From Deltaproteobacteria bacterium (GTDB taxonomy: Bacteria; Acidobacteriota; Thermoanaerobaculia; Multivoradales; JAHZIX01), in the NCBI GenBank assembly GCA_022601195.1, contig JAHZIX010000048.1, positions 1 through 64,000 on the forward strand: a stretch of DNA of 64,000 nt, given 5' to 3'. The translations under genes and the position numbers were made by a program. The notes under the pieces are model-generated. The model saw only the letters and a list, made by a program, of their open reading frames with translations. It made no database searches and was not told the DNA's origin. This document shows, piece by piece, positions 18,380-28,217 of the stretch. Within the stretch, counting starts at the first letter, position 1. Each line of letters starts with the position of its first letter.

Positions 18380-19720
18380 ATGAACACCAAGAATCTAATC
18401 GCAACGACCGCACTCCTCCTTTGTGGCAGCCTAGCCACGGAGCTGGTGGCAGCGGAAACCGAGCCCACCAATGAGCTCCAAGCTCTTCCTTCTTACCAAG
18501 CTCTGGAGCTTCTCGGGATGGACCCCGAAACCCAAGGGTGGACCCTTGCCGGATACGAACCGGTGGTGGCTGCGGATCTCGAGGACCTCTCTCAGGGGCC
18601 TCGGGAATCCGTCGACCGAACCGCCACCGGAGACGACGAAGACCTTAGCCAGATCACATACCGCTTGGCTCTTCTCGACGGCAGCGTGTACGAGAAAGTC
18701 GTCGACCTCTCCCAAGCGGAGGACGAAGGAGAGTCTCTACTGCTGGGGAGCCAGGGGGAACGTTCTCTAGACACCTTGCTGACCGCCCTTCCCCAGGCCG
18801 CCTATGACCAGGACGGCCTCGCTCAGTTGATCTCTCAGCTGGAACCCGCGGCTGTGCAGCAAGAGGCGGATCTGTCCCCGTTAACCCCAGCTCCTGACGC
18901 CACTTTGAGCAACCGGACCTCCAACTCCATCATCCCCACCGATAGCCCCTACAACGCAGGCTTCGACAACCGTTGGGTGGTCAACTCAGTGAGCTCCTTG
19001 AGTTCCTATCCGCTGCGCACCATGGGTCACATTCTGGCCAACTCCAACTCCCTCGGCGGCGGTTGCTCCGGCTCGCTCATCGGCCCCCGTCACGTCCTTA
19101 CGGCGGCTCACTGCATCTTCAATCGGAACTCTGGAAACTGGGCTTGGGGAACTTGGTTCTCTCCGGGCCACCGGGGCCGCTCCGGGAGTCGCTTTACCAA
19201 TGGCAGCCCCCGACAGATCGTCGGCCTACTGAGCGTCACCGGCTACACGGTCAATGGCAACTGGACCTCCGACTACGGCATGGCAATTCTCAAGGACGAA
19301 TCCCGCACGGCTTCCCTGGGTTGGTTGGGCCTGGGAGCCTTCAGTAACGGCTACCTTTCCGGCAAGAGCATGGGAGTCCACGGTTACCCCAGCTGGGCCA
19401 ACCCTTGCGGCGGAGCGGGTTCCCCCAGAGCCGACGACCGCTGCGGCAGCTTCATGTACTACGACTGGTGCACCGTGGCTAACACCTGGTCCGCGCAGTT
19501 GGGCTACCAATGTGACACCCAGCCTGGCCAGAGCGGCTCACCGGTATGGCTCTGGTACCAAAGCTCTCCCGTGGTCATCGCCGTCCACGCCTACGGGGAA
19601 GCCAATCGCGCCGATGACCGTAACCGGGGAACCCGCTTGACCAGCGGACGGGTAAATCTGCTGCGGAGCTGGATCTGCGACTTCCCTAGCTCCTACGCCA
19701 CCCACGGCGCCTGTAACTAA
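18380..19720 (+). CDS. Secreted trypsin/V8-like serine protease (S1 family) with propeptide
   Basis: The ATG at 18380 is preferred over 18359 because AGAGAGG lies 7 bases upstream and the signal peptide begins there (KNLIATTALLLCGSLATELVAA). Residues about 25-195 are a probable propeptide rich in Glu/Asp. The catalytic domain shows GGGCSGSLIGPRHVLTAAHC (His244), SDYGMAIL (Asp298) and PGQSGSPVW (Ser385), the full chymotrypsin-fold triad. The GxSGSP form and the lack of the usual trypsin S1 aspartate motif point to the glutamyl endopeptidase/V8-like branch. Cysteine pairs around His and near the C-terminus probably form disulfides. A strong hairpin follows the gene, so it is likely monocistronic. 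Confidence 0.9.
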   Translation: MNTKNLIATTALLLCGSLATELVAAETEPTNELQALPSYQALELLGMDPETQGWTLAGYEPVVAADLEDLSQGPRESVDRTATGDDEDLSQITYRLALLDGSVYEKVVDLSQAEDEGESLLLGSQGERSLDTLLTALPQAAYDQDGLAQLISQLEPAAVQQEADLSPLTPAPDATLSNRTSNSIIPTDSPYNAGFDNRWVVNSVSSLSSYPLRTMGHILANSNSLGGGCSGSLIGPRHVLTAAHCIFNRNSGNWAWGTWFSPGHRGRSGSRFTNGSPRQIVGLLSVTGYTVNGNWTSDYGMAILKDESRTASLGWLGLGAFSNGYLSGKSMGVHGYPSWANPCGGAGSPRADDRCGSFMYYDWCTVANTWSAQLGYQCDTQPGQSGSPVWLWYQSSPVVIAVHAYGEANRADDRNRGTRLTSGRVNLLRSWICDFPSSYATHGACN

Positions 19721-19772
19721 TTCCAGTTGGTAACCGAGCGAGCGATCTCTCGGTAAGGCCCTTTTCGAAACT

Positions 19773-19804
19773 GCGCTCCGGTGGGAATCAAACCACCGGA
19801 GCGC
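19773..19804 (+). terminator. Intrinsic terminator after the protease gene
   Basis: A perfect 12-bp stem (GCGCTCCGGTGG / CCACCGGAGCGC) with an 8-base loop lies 53 bp after the protease stop and is followed by the T-rich TGGTTTATTATTT. Confidence 0.8.
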
Positions 19805-19961
19805 TGGTTTATTATTTGAGCACCATTTTTCTCGATACCTTTCGCCAGCACCACTTCCAGACGGGACCCAAAGTAAAGACAGACCGCAAGACCAACAAGG
19901 CTAAAGAGCAAAAAACCCAAAAAAAGATGAGGCTTCCAACCGCATCTAGGAAGGTAGCTAC

Positions 19962-21482
19962 GTGCCAACAGAAAAGATGATCTCCCCCACCGAGAGCCGC
20001 TCAGGGGCATGGCTCAGCAAGTTTTCTCTGGTTAGCCTTCTCGCCCTCTTCCTGGTGCCCCATGCGGTGTCGGCCGCCAACAGCATCGGTCAACCAGGCA
20101 GCTCCGGGCTAGACGACGGCAGCTTCTTGCTCACCGCTCGTTTTTATTATCGATCCCTCAGCACTGCCGAGTCGACCCTGACCATCCAACAACCGGATGG
20201 GTCCAGTCGCCAGATTCCTGTATTCGGAAACAGCGGTGACTCCGTAGCGACCAACGCATTGGGAGATTCTCAGGTCCTGTTCTACGACTACTACGCTCCA
20301 CAGAAAAAGGACGCCAACCTCAACAAGGCCACGGTGATCTTCTACCACGGTGGTGGCTATCAGAGTGGCTCCGCCAACGGTCCTTGCCCGCCGTACCACA
20401 TCGAGGAGTGGCTCGAGCGGGGATTTCACGGCCTGATCATCGGCTATCGGCGGGGTTGGTGGGGAGACGGCAGCGACTCTCCCGGCGGCGAAGCAGAAAT
20501 CTCACCGCTCGAAGGCCAACGTTTCACCATTGCCGCCGACCTAGCCTTGGCGGATGCTCAACAGGCCTGGCAACATTTCAATACCAACTCACCGGGTCAC
20601 GGGCGTTGGTTCAGCGGCCAAGAGGCCTCCAAGGTCACGGTGGACCATGGGAAATCCACCCCGACCTATGTGGTGATGGGCAACAGTGCCGGCGGCTCCC
20701 TGGTATCGAGAACGGTTCACACCCACGCCTACCCTGCTGGCAACATGCGAGTGGTGGGAGCGATTTCCGGGTTTGGCACTCATTCCCCGACGGAGCCGGT
20801 CCTGGCCTCTCACAACGATGTACCCACCATCGTGGTGACGGGCCTTCTGGATGACATCTCGCCAGTTTACGATGGGTCGATCTTCTACGATCCGGACGCA
20901 CCGGATGCGAAGGGCACCTTGACCTTCTACGACGAGCTCCTTGCTCAAGGCTACCCGGCCCGAGCCTTGATCAGCGCACAAAAAGGGCATGGTTGGGCCA
21001 GCTTTGGAAAGCCCTCCGGATCGCCTTGGTGCAACAAGTCGATTCCGGACTTTGCCATCGATGCCAACGTCACCAACCTCGCCAACATGGCTGACAGCTT
21101 CGCCCTCGGTTTTTTCTTCCACCACTACCAAGGTCAAAACATCCCGAATTATCAACACTTTCGATTCGAGCAGAACGCCGTCTATCTCAATGGCGCGGGA
21201 TTCCCGGACATCGATGATCAGGGGAGTCTCTATGAGGGAATCGGTACGGCTGGTTCAAAAAAGACCAATGTTCTGGATATCGACCCGACTCAAGTGGGTT
21301 TGAGCCTCAGCGACCACCAGCTCACCAACGGCTTCGACTATGGGGACGACTCCCAGAACGGCCTCGGTCCTCTGTTGGTCTCCCAGGGATTCCGCTACGA
21401 ACCGGTTCAAACGGAGCTCGAGCTCTCCACCGGCAACGGCAACAAACCGAGCGATATCCGGGCCAAATACGACCTGCCCTAG
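19962..21482 (+). CDS. Secreted alpha/beta hydrolase (carboxylesterase-like)
   Basis: GTG at 19962 is taken as start because AGGAAGG lies 7 bases before it; ATG at 19977 is an alternative. A signal peptide (FSLVSLLALFLVPHAVSAAN) is followed by an esterase fold: HGGGY oxyanion motif and GNSAGGS with nucleophile Ser242. A conserved Asp in VVTGLLDDISPVYDG and His in QKGHGWASF are likely triad members. Overall it resembles the hormone-sensitive lipase/BD-FAE-like esterases that attack ester bonds of acylated or feruloylated polymers. The last about 120 residues (from HHYQGQNIPNYQHF) look like an added domain. Substrate unknown. No obvious operon partner. Confidence 0.85.
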   Translation: MPTEKMISPTESRSGAWLSKFSLVSLLALFLVPHAVSAANSIGQPGSSGLDDGSFLLTARFYYRSLSTAESTLTIQQPDGSSRQIPVFGNSGDSVATNALGDSQVLFYDYYAPQKKDANLNKATVIFYHGGGYQSGSANGPCPPYHIEEWLERGFHGLIIGYRRGWWGDGSDSPGGEAEISPLEGQRFTIAADLALADAQQAWQHFNTNSPGHGRWFSGQEASKVTVDHGKSTPTYVVMGNSAGGSLVSRTVHTHAYPAGNMRVVGAISGFGTHSPTEPVLASHNDVPTIVVTGLLDDISPVYDGSIFYDPDAPDAKGTLTFYDELLAQGYPARALISAQKGHGWASFGKPSGSPWCNKSIPDFAIDANVTNLANMADSFALGFFFHHYQGQNIPNYQHFRFEQNAVYLNGAGFPDIDDQGSLYEGIGTAGSKKTNVLDIDPTQVGLSLSDHQLTNGFDYGDDSQNGLGPLLVSQGFRYEPVQTELELSTGNGNKPSDIRAKYDLP

Positions 21483-21665
21483 GGAGCTAGCCTTGCCCTC
21501 TCACCCAGTTCGTCACGAGACGACGTGGATGCCCAGAAAACCAAGAAAGAAGGAGAGTTCTGGGACGCAGGAAGAAGAACACGGGGGCGAAAAGCAGAAC
21601 CGCCTTCTGATGCCGGAGGTCCCGGTAGATGGGAGTCGCAGCAGAAATTGAGTGAGAAAAAAGGG

Positions 21666-23528
21666 TTAGGAGCGAGGTGGGAGCCAGCGATTCAGAACCG
21701 CTCGTAACTGATCCTCGCGATAAGGCTTGGATAAAACGTCGTCCATTCCCGCTTCGAAACAACGGTCCAGGTCCTGCTGCACCGCGCTCGCGGTGAGGGC
21801 GATGATGGGAGCACGATGCCCCTCCGATTCTCCCTGACGGATCCTCTCGGTCGTCTGGTAGCCATCCAACCCGGGCATTTGACAGTCCATCAGAATCAAG
21901 TCGAAAGAGCCCTTCTCCAGAGCAGCGAGAGCTTCAAGCCCTCCTACCGCTAGCTGACAAGCGATGCCGAGAACCTCGAGCTGACTCGCGATCACCACTT
22001 GGTTGATCGAATTGTCCTCGGCGACCAGAACCCGGTACCCCTGACCGAAGGGCTGCGCCGCCTCACTCACCCCAGAGGATTCCCCTTCCATAGGGGGGAC
22101 CGTCGGCCCCTTGGGAAGCGGCCCGAGACGAAACGGTACTAAGAGGCGAAACGTCGAGCCCTCCCCGACCACACTCTCGACGTCGATCTCTCCACCCATC
22201 AGCTGGGCCAGCCGCTGGCTGATGGTCAGGCCCAGACCGGTCCCACCGAAGTGTCGAGCGGTGGATTGATCCCCTTGGGAAAAAGGCTCAAAGAGTCTCC
22301 GGATGCCGTCTTGGGGAATCCCAACCCCCGAGTCCCGAACGAGGAATCGTAACCAGATGCAGTCTTTCTGAACTTCATGTACCTCGACTCGAACTCGAAC
22401 GCTTCCCCGTCGAGTAAATTTCAGAGCATTGTCGACCAGATTGAGAAGAATCTGGCGCAACCGTGCTGCATCTCCCCAGAGCCGGTCTGGCACCTCGCTG
22501 TCGCGGTCGATTTGTAGCTCTAGATCCTTTTCCAGGGCTCGCTGGCTGAACACCCCGATCAGTTGTTTTTCAATACCTTCCAGAGTGAATTCCAGATTCT
22601 CCAAGGTCAGTCGGTCCGCTTCGATCTTAGAAAAGTCCAGAACCCGCTCGATGAGCTCCATCAGCATGTCCGCCGAGGACCGCAGCATCTCGACCTGTTT
22701 CCTTGCCGGCGACGTCAGGGCCTGCCCTAACAAGAGATCCGCCAATCCCGTCACACCGTTCAAGGGGGTGCGCATCTCGTGGCTCATGTTGGCCAAGAAT
22801 CGACTCTTGGCCTGACTCGCTTCTTCCGCTTCATCTCGAGCCTGGCGCAGAGCTTCCTCCGTCCGTTGACGCTGGAGGATCTCCTCTTGCAACCGACGGT
22901 TGGCATCTTCCAAGGCGCGGGTTCGCTCCCGGACCCGGTCCTCGAGGGATCGGTTGCCCTGCTTCAGAAGTTCTTCGGCCTGCTTTTGGGCAGTGATGTC
23001 CTGGGTGGCTCCAAGTACTAGCAGCGAACCTCCTTTTTGCTCGACCAGCATCTTTTCTCGCAGCCAACGTACTTGCCCATCCTTGCGGACGATTCGAAAC
23101 TGGTGTTCATTGATCCCGGGAGGCCCATCCACGAACTGCGAAGCAACCTCAAAGTCCTCCGGATGCACCAAACCCTCACGACCAACTTCCTCGAACTCTT
23201 CGGGGGAATATCCGGTCAAAGTCTCGAAGGCATCGTTGACCCAAACCCGATGAGTGGCCCCGGAAGTCGACCCCCACCGAGCCCAGCAGCAATCCGTAAC
23301 CAGCTCCGACAAGATGCGAAACCGCGCTTCCCGTTCTTGTAATTCCGCATGCTCCTCCCGAATGGAGGCGATGCGTTGTTCAAGGTCCAGGGTCCGGCGC
23401 CGTTCCTGCTGCAGCTCATCGGCAGGCTCAGAAGATACCGTGGAGCGGAGCCACGGAAAACGAAAGGACCAACGGTGTTTCTTCACTAGAGCTCCAGTCC
23501 AGCACAGGCCTTTACCGAAGGCAAGCAC
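21666..23528 (-). CDS. PAS-containing hybrid sensor histidine kinase with receiver domain
   Basis: The longest frame starts at a GTG (23528); a GTG at 23486 with GGAG five bases upstream is an equally good start. Order: short basic N-terminus, coiled coil (about 35-65), PAS domain (WVNDAFETLTGYSPEEFEEV ... GATQDITAQKQAEE), second coiled coil, HisKA with phospho-acceptor His250 in SHEMRTPLNG, HATPase_c with N box (NLVDNALKF), DSGVGIP and GTGLGLTIS, and a C-terminal receiver with Asp548 in LMDCQMPGLDG and Lys in SKPYREDQL. No transmembrane helix is evident, so it is probably cytosolic. It lies 61 bp after the winged-helix-TPR regulator on the same strand and is probably cotranscribed. The output partner is not encoded here. 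Confidence 0.92.
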   Translation of the reverse strand: MLAFGKGLCWTGALVKKHRWSFRFPWLRSTVSSEPADELQQERRRTLDLEQRIASIREEHAELQEREARFRILSELVTDCCWARWGSTSGATHRVWVNDAFETLTGYSPEEFEEVGREGLVHPEDFEVASQFVDGPPGINEHQFRIVRKDGQVRWLREKMLVEQKGGSLLVLGATQDITAQKQAEELLKQGNRSLEDRVRERTRALEDANRRLQEEILQRQRTEEALRQARDEAEEASQAKSRFLANMSHEMRTPLNGVTGLADLLLGQALTSPARKQVEMLRSSADMLMELIERVLDFSKIEADRLTLENLEFTLEGIEKQLIGVFSQRALEKDLELQIDRDSEVPDRLWGDAARLRQILLNLVDNALKFTRRGSVRVRVEVHEVQKDCIWLRFLVRDSGVGIPQDGIRRLFEPFSQGDQSTARHFGGTGLGLTISQRLAQLMGGEIDVESVVGEGSTFRLLVPFRLGPLPKGPTVPPMEGESSGVSEAAQPFGQGYRVLVAEDNSINQVVIASQLEVLGIACQLAVGGLEALAALEKGSFDLILMDCQMPGLDGYQTTERIRQGESEGHRAPIIALTASAVQQDLDRCFEAGMDDVLSKPYREDQLRAVLNRWLPPRS

Positions 23529-23589
23529 ACTTTCACAGAGGTGGAGCGACGCAACCTGTCTTTTTCTCTCTCATCCCATCGAGGACAGC

Positions 23590-25320
23590 CTAGGATGAAT
23601 TCTGCGGCAAACTGTCGAGAGCTCGGTCCCTGGAACTTTCGAAAAAGAGCCTCTCCAGAGGATGAGCCTCTAGGGCCTTGGTGAAATGCTCCACAGCGGC
23701 AGCGGTATCGCCCTTCTTCAAGGCCAGGGTTCCTTGCAGATGCCTCACCCACTCTGCTTGATAGAGGCTCTCGGAGCTATCCAACTTCCCTCGTGCTCGC
23801 TCGGCTACGGCCGTGGCGGCTTGCAGATCTCCCAACTCAGTTAGCGCTACCCCCAACAGCCAGTCGACTTCCAGACTCCCCGCTGATAGGCCGAGGGCAG
23901 CCTCCGCCATCTTCTTGGCTCCAGCCGCATCGCCCAGATCCAACAAGGCGCGGCCTTTGAGGCAGAGCGCTGCTTCGTCGTCGCTATCGACGCGGCTCTC
24001 GATATAGGCTTGTTGGTAGAGTTCCAAGGCCCCTCTGGGGTCGCCACTCCGCCGCTTTAGATCTCCCAGGGCCAAGCGTAGGCCAGGGTCGTTGGGATAG
24101 AGCTCGAGGCCACGGCGAAGAACTCCTGCTGCGGCCTCCACCTGACCGTTCCTCTCGAGAGCAAATCCGCGAACAAATAAAAAAATGGGCGCTTGCTGGT
24201 CCTCCGGAGAAACCAGGTCCAGAGTCTCCAAGGCGGTGGAAGCCTGGCCACATCGCAGCTGGGCTTCCGCCAAATAGGAAACGTTACGTAAACTGGACTC
24301 GGCATCCACTGCCTTCTGATGCCAATGCAGGCTCTTGCTGCAATCGAGCTCGTGGGTCAGAAGGAAGAAACCCATTCGATGGGTCCAATCCGGGTGGTCG
24401 TCGTCAAATCTCAACAGCTCGCGGAGAGCGGCCTTCTCCCGCCGCCACATCTCCCCTACTTGGGCCCGGCGACGATCCAATAGATGGAAATAGAAAAGGT
24501 GCTTCCCCTCGGCCGCCTCCCCGCACCCATCGAGAACCTCCAAAGCACGATCTTTCTGTTCTTCCCGGTCGTACAGATTGGCCAGTAGGTCACAGGCATG
24601 TACGAAGGCAGGATCTGCGGCCAAAGCGTCGCCCAAAGACAGGACGGCTTTGTCCCTCTCGCCACCGGCGGCCTCGCTGACTCCCTGTTCATAGCTTTCC
24701 AGAGCGTAGATCGAAGCGGTATCTCTACACAGAAACGAAGCGCAGTCCGAATCGTCCCGGTCTTCGGGTGAGCCACGCTCTTCTGACCAGGAGATCCTTT
24801 CGGACTCCGGATGGACCAAACTCCGATACAGGATGACCCCCACGGCGACGAGAAAGACGAGGCTGAAAGCGACGATCACAACGATGACGGCAACTCGCAT
24901 CGAGCGCCACGAATTGCCTCCCTTGGCATTGGCTCGCGGAGCGAAGGTGTCGGTCTTCGGGATGTCCCGCACCACCTCTGCAATCAGCCGATATCCCGTG
25001 CCGTGGATCGTCTCGATAGCCCAGGGCTTCTTGGGATCATCACCCAGAACTTGCCGCAGCTCGTTGATAGCGTTGTGAAGCACCCCTTCGGTTACAAAGC
25101 GGTCCGACCAAACGCTCTTCAAGATCTCTTCTTTGGTCAGGACCTTGCGGGGACGTGCCGCCAACAGCAAGAACACCGCCATCGCCGTCGGGCGCAAATG
25201 CCGGGTCTCACCGTCCCGAAGCACACAGCCCCGCAAAGGCTCCACTCGGTGGTCTCCGACCTGAAAAGGATCGAGATCACCACCATCTACTGAGTTGATC
25301 AATGGCACGAAAGTCATCAT
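23590..25320 (-). CDS. CadC-like winged-helix transmembrane regulator with TPR tail
   Basis: Residues about 15-115 form an OmpR/CadC-type winged helix: LRPTAMAVFLLLAARPRKVL, LKSVWSDRFVTEGVLHNAIN and ETIHGTGYRLIA are its hallmark segments. A single hydrophobic helix (VAVIVVIVAFSLVFLVAVGV) follows near residue 145. The remaining about 400 residues are TPR-like helical repeats, which should lie outside the membrane. This is the architecture of one-component membrane regulators that bind DNA directly in response to an external cue. No ribosome site is visible before the ATG pair at 25320. The gene starts a probable two-gene operon with the hybrid kinase and is divergent from the first of the three small paralogues, 254 bp away. 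Confidence 0.9.
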   Translation of the reverse strand: MMTFVPLINSVDGGDLDPFQVGDHRVEPLRGCVLRDGETRHLRPTAMAVFLLLAARPRKVLTKEEILKSVWSDRFVTEGVLHNAINELRQVLGDDPKKPWAIETIHGTGYRLIAEVVRDIPKTDTFAPRANAKGGNSWRSMRVAVIVVIVAFSLVFLVAVGVILYRSLVHPESERISWSEERGSPEDRDDSDCASFLCRDTASIYALESYEQGVSEAAGGERDKAVLSLGDALAADPAFVHACDLLANLYDREEQKDRALEVLDGCGEAAEGKHLFYFHLLDRRRAQVGEMWRREKAALRELLRFDDDHPDWTHRMGFFLLTHELDCSKSLHWHQKAVDAESSLRNVSYLAEAQLRCGQASTALETLDLVSPEDQQAPIFLFVRGFALERNGQVEAAAGVLRRGLELYPNDPGLRLALGDLKRRSGDPRGALELYQQAYIESRVDSDDEAALCLKGRALLDLGDAAGAKKMAEAALGLSAGSLEVDWLLGVALTELGDLQAATAVAERARGKLDSSESLYQAEWVRHLQGTLALKKGDTAAAVEHFTKALEAHPLERLFFESSRDRALDSLPQNSS

Positions 25321-25574
25321 AGCAGCGGATAGACCTGTCGTTGCCGGTCGTTCTCGCTCCTCCTCTAACTTCTCCTTGATGTCATAAGAGATTGATTCTA
25401 TAGACCTTACGACTCCGTGAGAAAGTTATGAGAAACCTCTGAGCGCTTTCTGAAGACCCCAAACCAACTTCGGCGATAAAACCAAGTCAACAAACGCACC
25501 TAGTGTAGGGAATCACTTCAGGGACCCGGCTCCACCGCAGAGTGTTGCCGTCCAAGAACGACAAGGAGATCAGC

Positions 25575-25973
25575 ATGGAGTGGATCACACTCGTACTCTT
25601 CGCCCTCATCGCCATCGGCGCCATCGCAACCGCTATCGCCGTCAACGAGATCCGAAAACTGCTGGCGACCAGCCGTCCCTTACCCTGGACCGCTCTCATC
25701 GATCTAGAAAAACAACTGGCCAAGGGCGAAATTCCTCGAGAACAGGCGAGAAATCGCTTAGAAAAAATGATCTTGGAGTGCCCGGCCAACACCATCGGTG
25801 ATTGGGTGGCCGATCAAGCCTGCCTGGAGATTCTACAGCGCCTGGGCCTGATCGACTTGATCAGGGAACAGCAGGAACCCACCGATCACCCCAGAGAAAA
25901 ATCTCAGTCCAACGGCCGAGAAGAGGACCCTAGTGAAGCGCCCAGGATTCCACCAAATGCCCTCTTCGGTTAG
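25575..25973 (+). CDS. Single-helix small membrane protein, paralogue 1 of 3
   Basis: The start at 25575 has AAGGAGATCAGC before it. The 132-residue product begins MEWITLVLFALIAIGAIATA, one N-terminal membrane helix with almost no leading residues, so the rest is probably cytoplasmic or the helix acts as an uncleaved signal. A conserved core follows: SRPLPWTALIDLEKQLAKGE, then IGDWVADQACLEILQRLGLI, and a low-complexity hydrophilic tail. The next paralogue (27652) is nearly identical over the helix and core, and the third (28218) keeps the pattern RPLPWTAL...GD.(V/I)AD.AC..IL. No known family was recognised. The pattern W(I/V)T-helix-RxLPW-IGDWVAD defines the set. Confidence 0.8.
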   Translation: MEWITLVLFALIAIGAIATAIAVNEIRKLLATSRPLPWTALIDLEKQLAKGEIPREQARNRLEKMILECPANTIGDWVADQACLEILQRLGLIDLIREQQEPTDHPREKSQSNGREEDPSEAPRIPPNALFG

Positions 25974-26272
25974 GGCGTTCTAGGCCGAGGGACGCGGTGG
26001 GCACCGACAGGCTTCTGGCCACGGCCTTGAATCCACCGCAAGGAATGGTATTGACTCACTCTTCGCCATTCTATCGGTCCCAGTAAGACTCGAGCCGCTG
26101 CTCCACTCAGGCCGGCGAGCTTCAAATCTAATCTGAGTTCCTAGCTCCGGCGGGCTGGTTGCCCCCTTGCCTGAGCTGTGCTCAAACGAGGAACCCTGAT
26201 CGCAAGAAGACGGCAAGACAGTGCAGCAAGTCGCGACCATGAACCTTTTCCAACCCATTCTTAGGAGAGACA

Positions 26273-27520
26273 ATGACCAGGCTCCAGGAACGCCATAGCC
26301 GGCGTCAAGCAGACCCCAAGAGACTCCCTATTCTCTTCATTCGACTGGCGCTAATTACCACCCTTGGCGTCGCTGGCCCAGGGTTCTCTCAGCAGTGTGA
26401 AGACACCTCTTCCGTCTCGACCTTCCCCCGGTTCACTCCTCCGAGCCCTGAGGGCACCGCATCGAGAGACGGTACCCTCTCCTCCACAGCGCGGGCCGGT
26501 GCTGCGGAAGACAAACAGCACAGGGTCATCCTCGGGGCGGGCTTTCGCCCTGATCCGTCTCCGGACATAGAAATAGCGGCAAGGATCGTCGTCGAAAGCG
26601 GCTATATCGAAGCTTGGTCGGTTCCACTGTCAGGCTTCGCCGAAGCGGGAGCATCCCTTCGGCTGACGGTTGCCCACGGCAGTGGACTGAACGGTCGCGA
26701 GATTAGCGGTGACATCAAATGTACGGATGACCTACCCCTAGATAACCGATCGACCCCGGCGTTTCTAACCAGCCGGAACCTGCATCGTCAGATCCACACT
26801 TTGACCTGCCGTTATGAATTCGGTCCAAGGCCAACCAATGTTGACGTCTACGTCTCTTTACATACTTGGGCGGTGGCCGGTGGCGGCAGCGGTGCCAGCT
26901 CCACCGTCGAAGCTCGAGTCTTATCCATCACCCAGAAACGGTGTTGCGCAGATGCACTGGATGCCCCGGAAGGAATGCTTCCCATCTTCAGCTGGTGGAG
27001 CCCAAGCCGCGAAGACAATTTCCTCACCACCGAACCGGCCTGGGCCGGTTGCCCCGGATCCGTTCGCAGCCCGGACTACCGCTTCGTCAGCCACGACGGC
27101 TTTGTATTTGACCCCACCCGCCCTCAACCAACTGGCACGGTGCCTCTGTTCCGCTGGTTTGATCTATCGCGAGGAGACAATTTCACCTCCACAGAACACC
27201 GGGACCGGGGTTTGAGTGGGCTAGGGCTCAGTCCGAGCTATGGCCGTCCAAGAACCCTAGGATTTGTCTACGACCCCAATCGCCCCCCCACGACCCCCTC
27301 TCACCCGCTTCGCCCCATGTTCCGTTGGTACAGCCCTAGCCGGGGAGACAACTTCACCACCACACAACGAGCTGAGGAAGGACGCGCCGGGACCAGGATC
27401 TCGCCGGACTACGGCCCTCCCCTTCTCGTTGGATTTGCTCTCGGAAACCGTCTACTTCCACTCCGTCCACAACCTCCTGAGAGAGAAATCATGAGGCCGG
27501 GAGAGCTCCTCAGGCCATGA
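26273..27520 (+). CDS. Secreted protein with three DUF5648-like repeats
   Basis: AGGAGAG precedes the ATG at 26273. A long basic start and hydrophobic helix (LPILFIRLALITTLGVAGPG) form a signal peptide. The middle (about 45-225) is an unassigned beta-rich domain with cysteines. The C-terminal third contains three repeats: PIFSWWSPSREDNFLTTE, PLFRWFDLSRGDNFTSTE and PMFRWYSPSRGDNFTTTQ, each followed by an S(P)xY/DY..P....GFV(F/Y)DP segment. This is the DUF5648-type pattern (YRFYNxxxGxHFYTxxxxE), a secreted repeat seen in many surface proteins and suspected to bind carbohydrate. The gene sits between paralogues 1 and 2 of the small membrane protein set, which suggests the locus grew around it. 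Confidence 0.75.
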   Translation: MTRLQERHSRRQADPKRLPILFIRLALITTLGVAGPGFSQQCEDTSSVSTFPRFTPPSPEGTASRDGTLSSTARAGAAEDKQHRVILGAGFRPDPSPDIEIAARIVVESGYIEAWSVPLSGFAEAGASLRLTVAHGSGLNGREISGDIKCTDDLPLDNRSTPAFLTSRNLHRQIHTLTCRYEFGPRPTNVDVYVSLHTWAVAGGGSGASSTVEARVLSITQKRCCADALDAPEGMLPIFSWWSPSREDNFLTTEPAWAGCPGSVRSPDYRFVSHDGFVFDPTRPQPTGTVPLFRWFDLSRGDNFTSTEHRDRGLSGLGLSPSYGRPRTLGFVYDPNRPPTTPSHPLRPMFRWYSPSRGDNFTTTQRAEEGRAGTRISPDYGPPLLVGFALGNRLLPLRPQPPEREIMRPGELLRP

Positions 27521-27651
27521 GCGCCTTTTGAAGGCTTCCATCGAGCATCGGCGCAAGCAACCTATCAATCTGCTCCGCTCGTGCCGAGAACCACTCACCA
27601 AATCTGGCTTCACCGAAGAGTGACTTAGCCAGAGCGACACGGAGATCAGCT

Positions 27652-28050
27652 ATGGATTGGGTCACATTATTTATTTTCGCTCTCATCGCTATTGGCGCCA
27701 TAGCAACGGCGATCGCAGCCAACGAAATTCGCAAGCTCCTCGCCCCGAGTCGGTCTTTGCCTTGGGCATCCTTGATCGAGCTCGAAAAACGGCTTTCAAA
27801 GGGCGACGTCTCCCGAGATCGAATCAAGATTCACTTGGAGAAAATGCTACGGGAAAGCCCCCCTACCACCATCGGTGACTGGGTGGCCGATCTAGCTTGT
27901 CTGGATATCCTGCGCCGCCTTGGCTTGATCGACCTGGTGAAAGGACAGCCGGGGACACCCTCCGAAAGAAAGGGTCCCACTGAAAAAGGGGAATTTTCTA
28001 TCGCACCACTGGTCCCCTTCCCCAAATCCTTCATCAACCGGGAGGGCTGA
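27652..28050 (+). CDS. Single-helix small membrane protein, paralogue 2 of 3
   Basis: The 132-residue product starts MDWVTLFIFALIAIGAIATA and then follows paralogue 1 closely: NEIRKLLA, SRSLPWASLIELEKRLSKGD and IGDWVADLACLDILRRLGLI. Only the C-terminal 30 residues differ completely. CGGAGATCAGCT before the ATG matches the ribosome site of paralogue 1, and about 130 bp of upstream sequence is also alignable, so the duplication copied the leader with the gene. Function unknown. The strong conservation of the helix and the IGDWVAD core against a free tail suggests that selection acts on a membrane-proximal interaction surface. Confidence 0.8.
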   Translation: MDWVTLFIFALIAIGAIATAIAANEIRKLLAPSRSLPWASLIELEKRLSKGDVSRDRIKIHLEKMLRESPPTTIGDWVADLACLDILRRLGLIDLVKGQPGTPSERKGPTEKGEFSIAPLVPFPKSFINREG

Positions 28051-28217
28051 AGACAGCTTGAAAAAGCGGCAATGAAGATCTATCCGGCTCCCACTCGCCG
28101 GACAGTCTCACCGCAGACAGAAAACTCATCATCGAAGAGCCCAACGCTGAGAAACCGTAGCCAACCCTCAACCGAAAGGTGCGCTGGCTACAACACATCA
28201 CTACGAAGGAGAACAAC

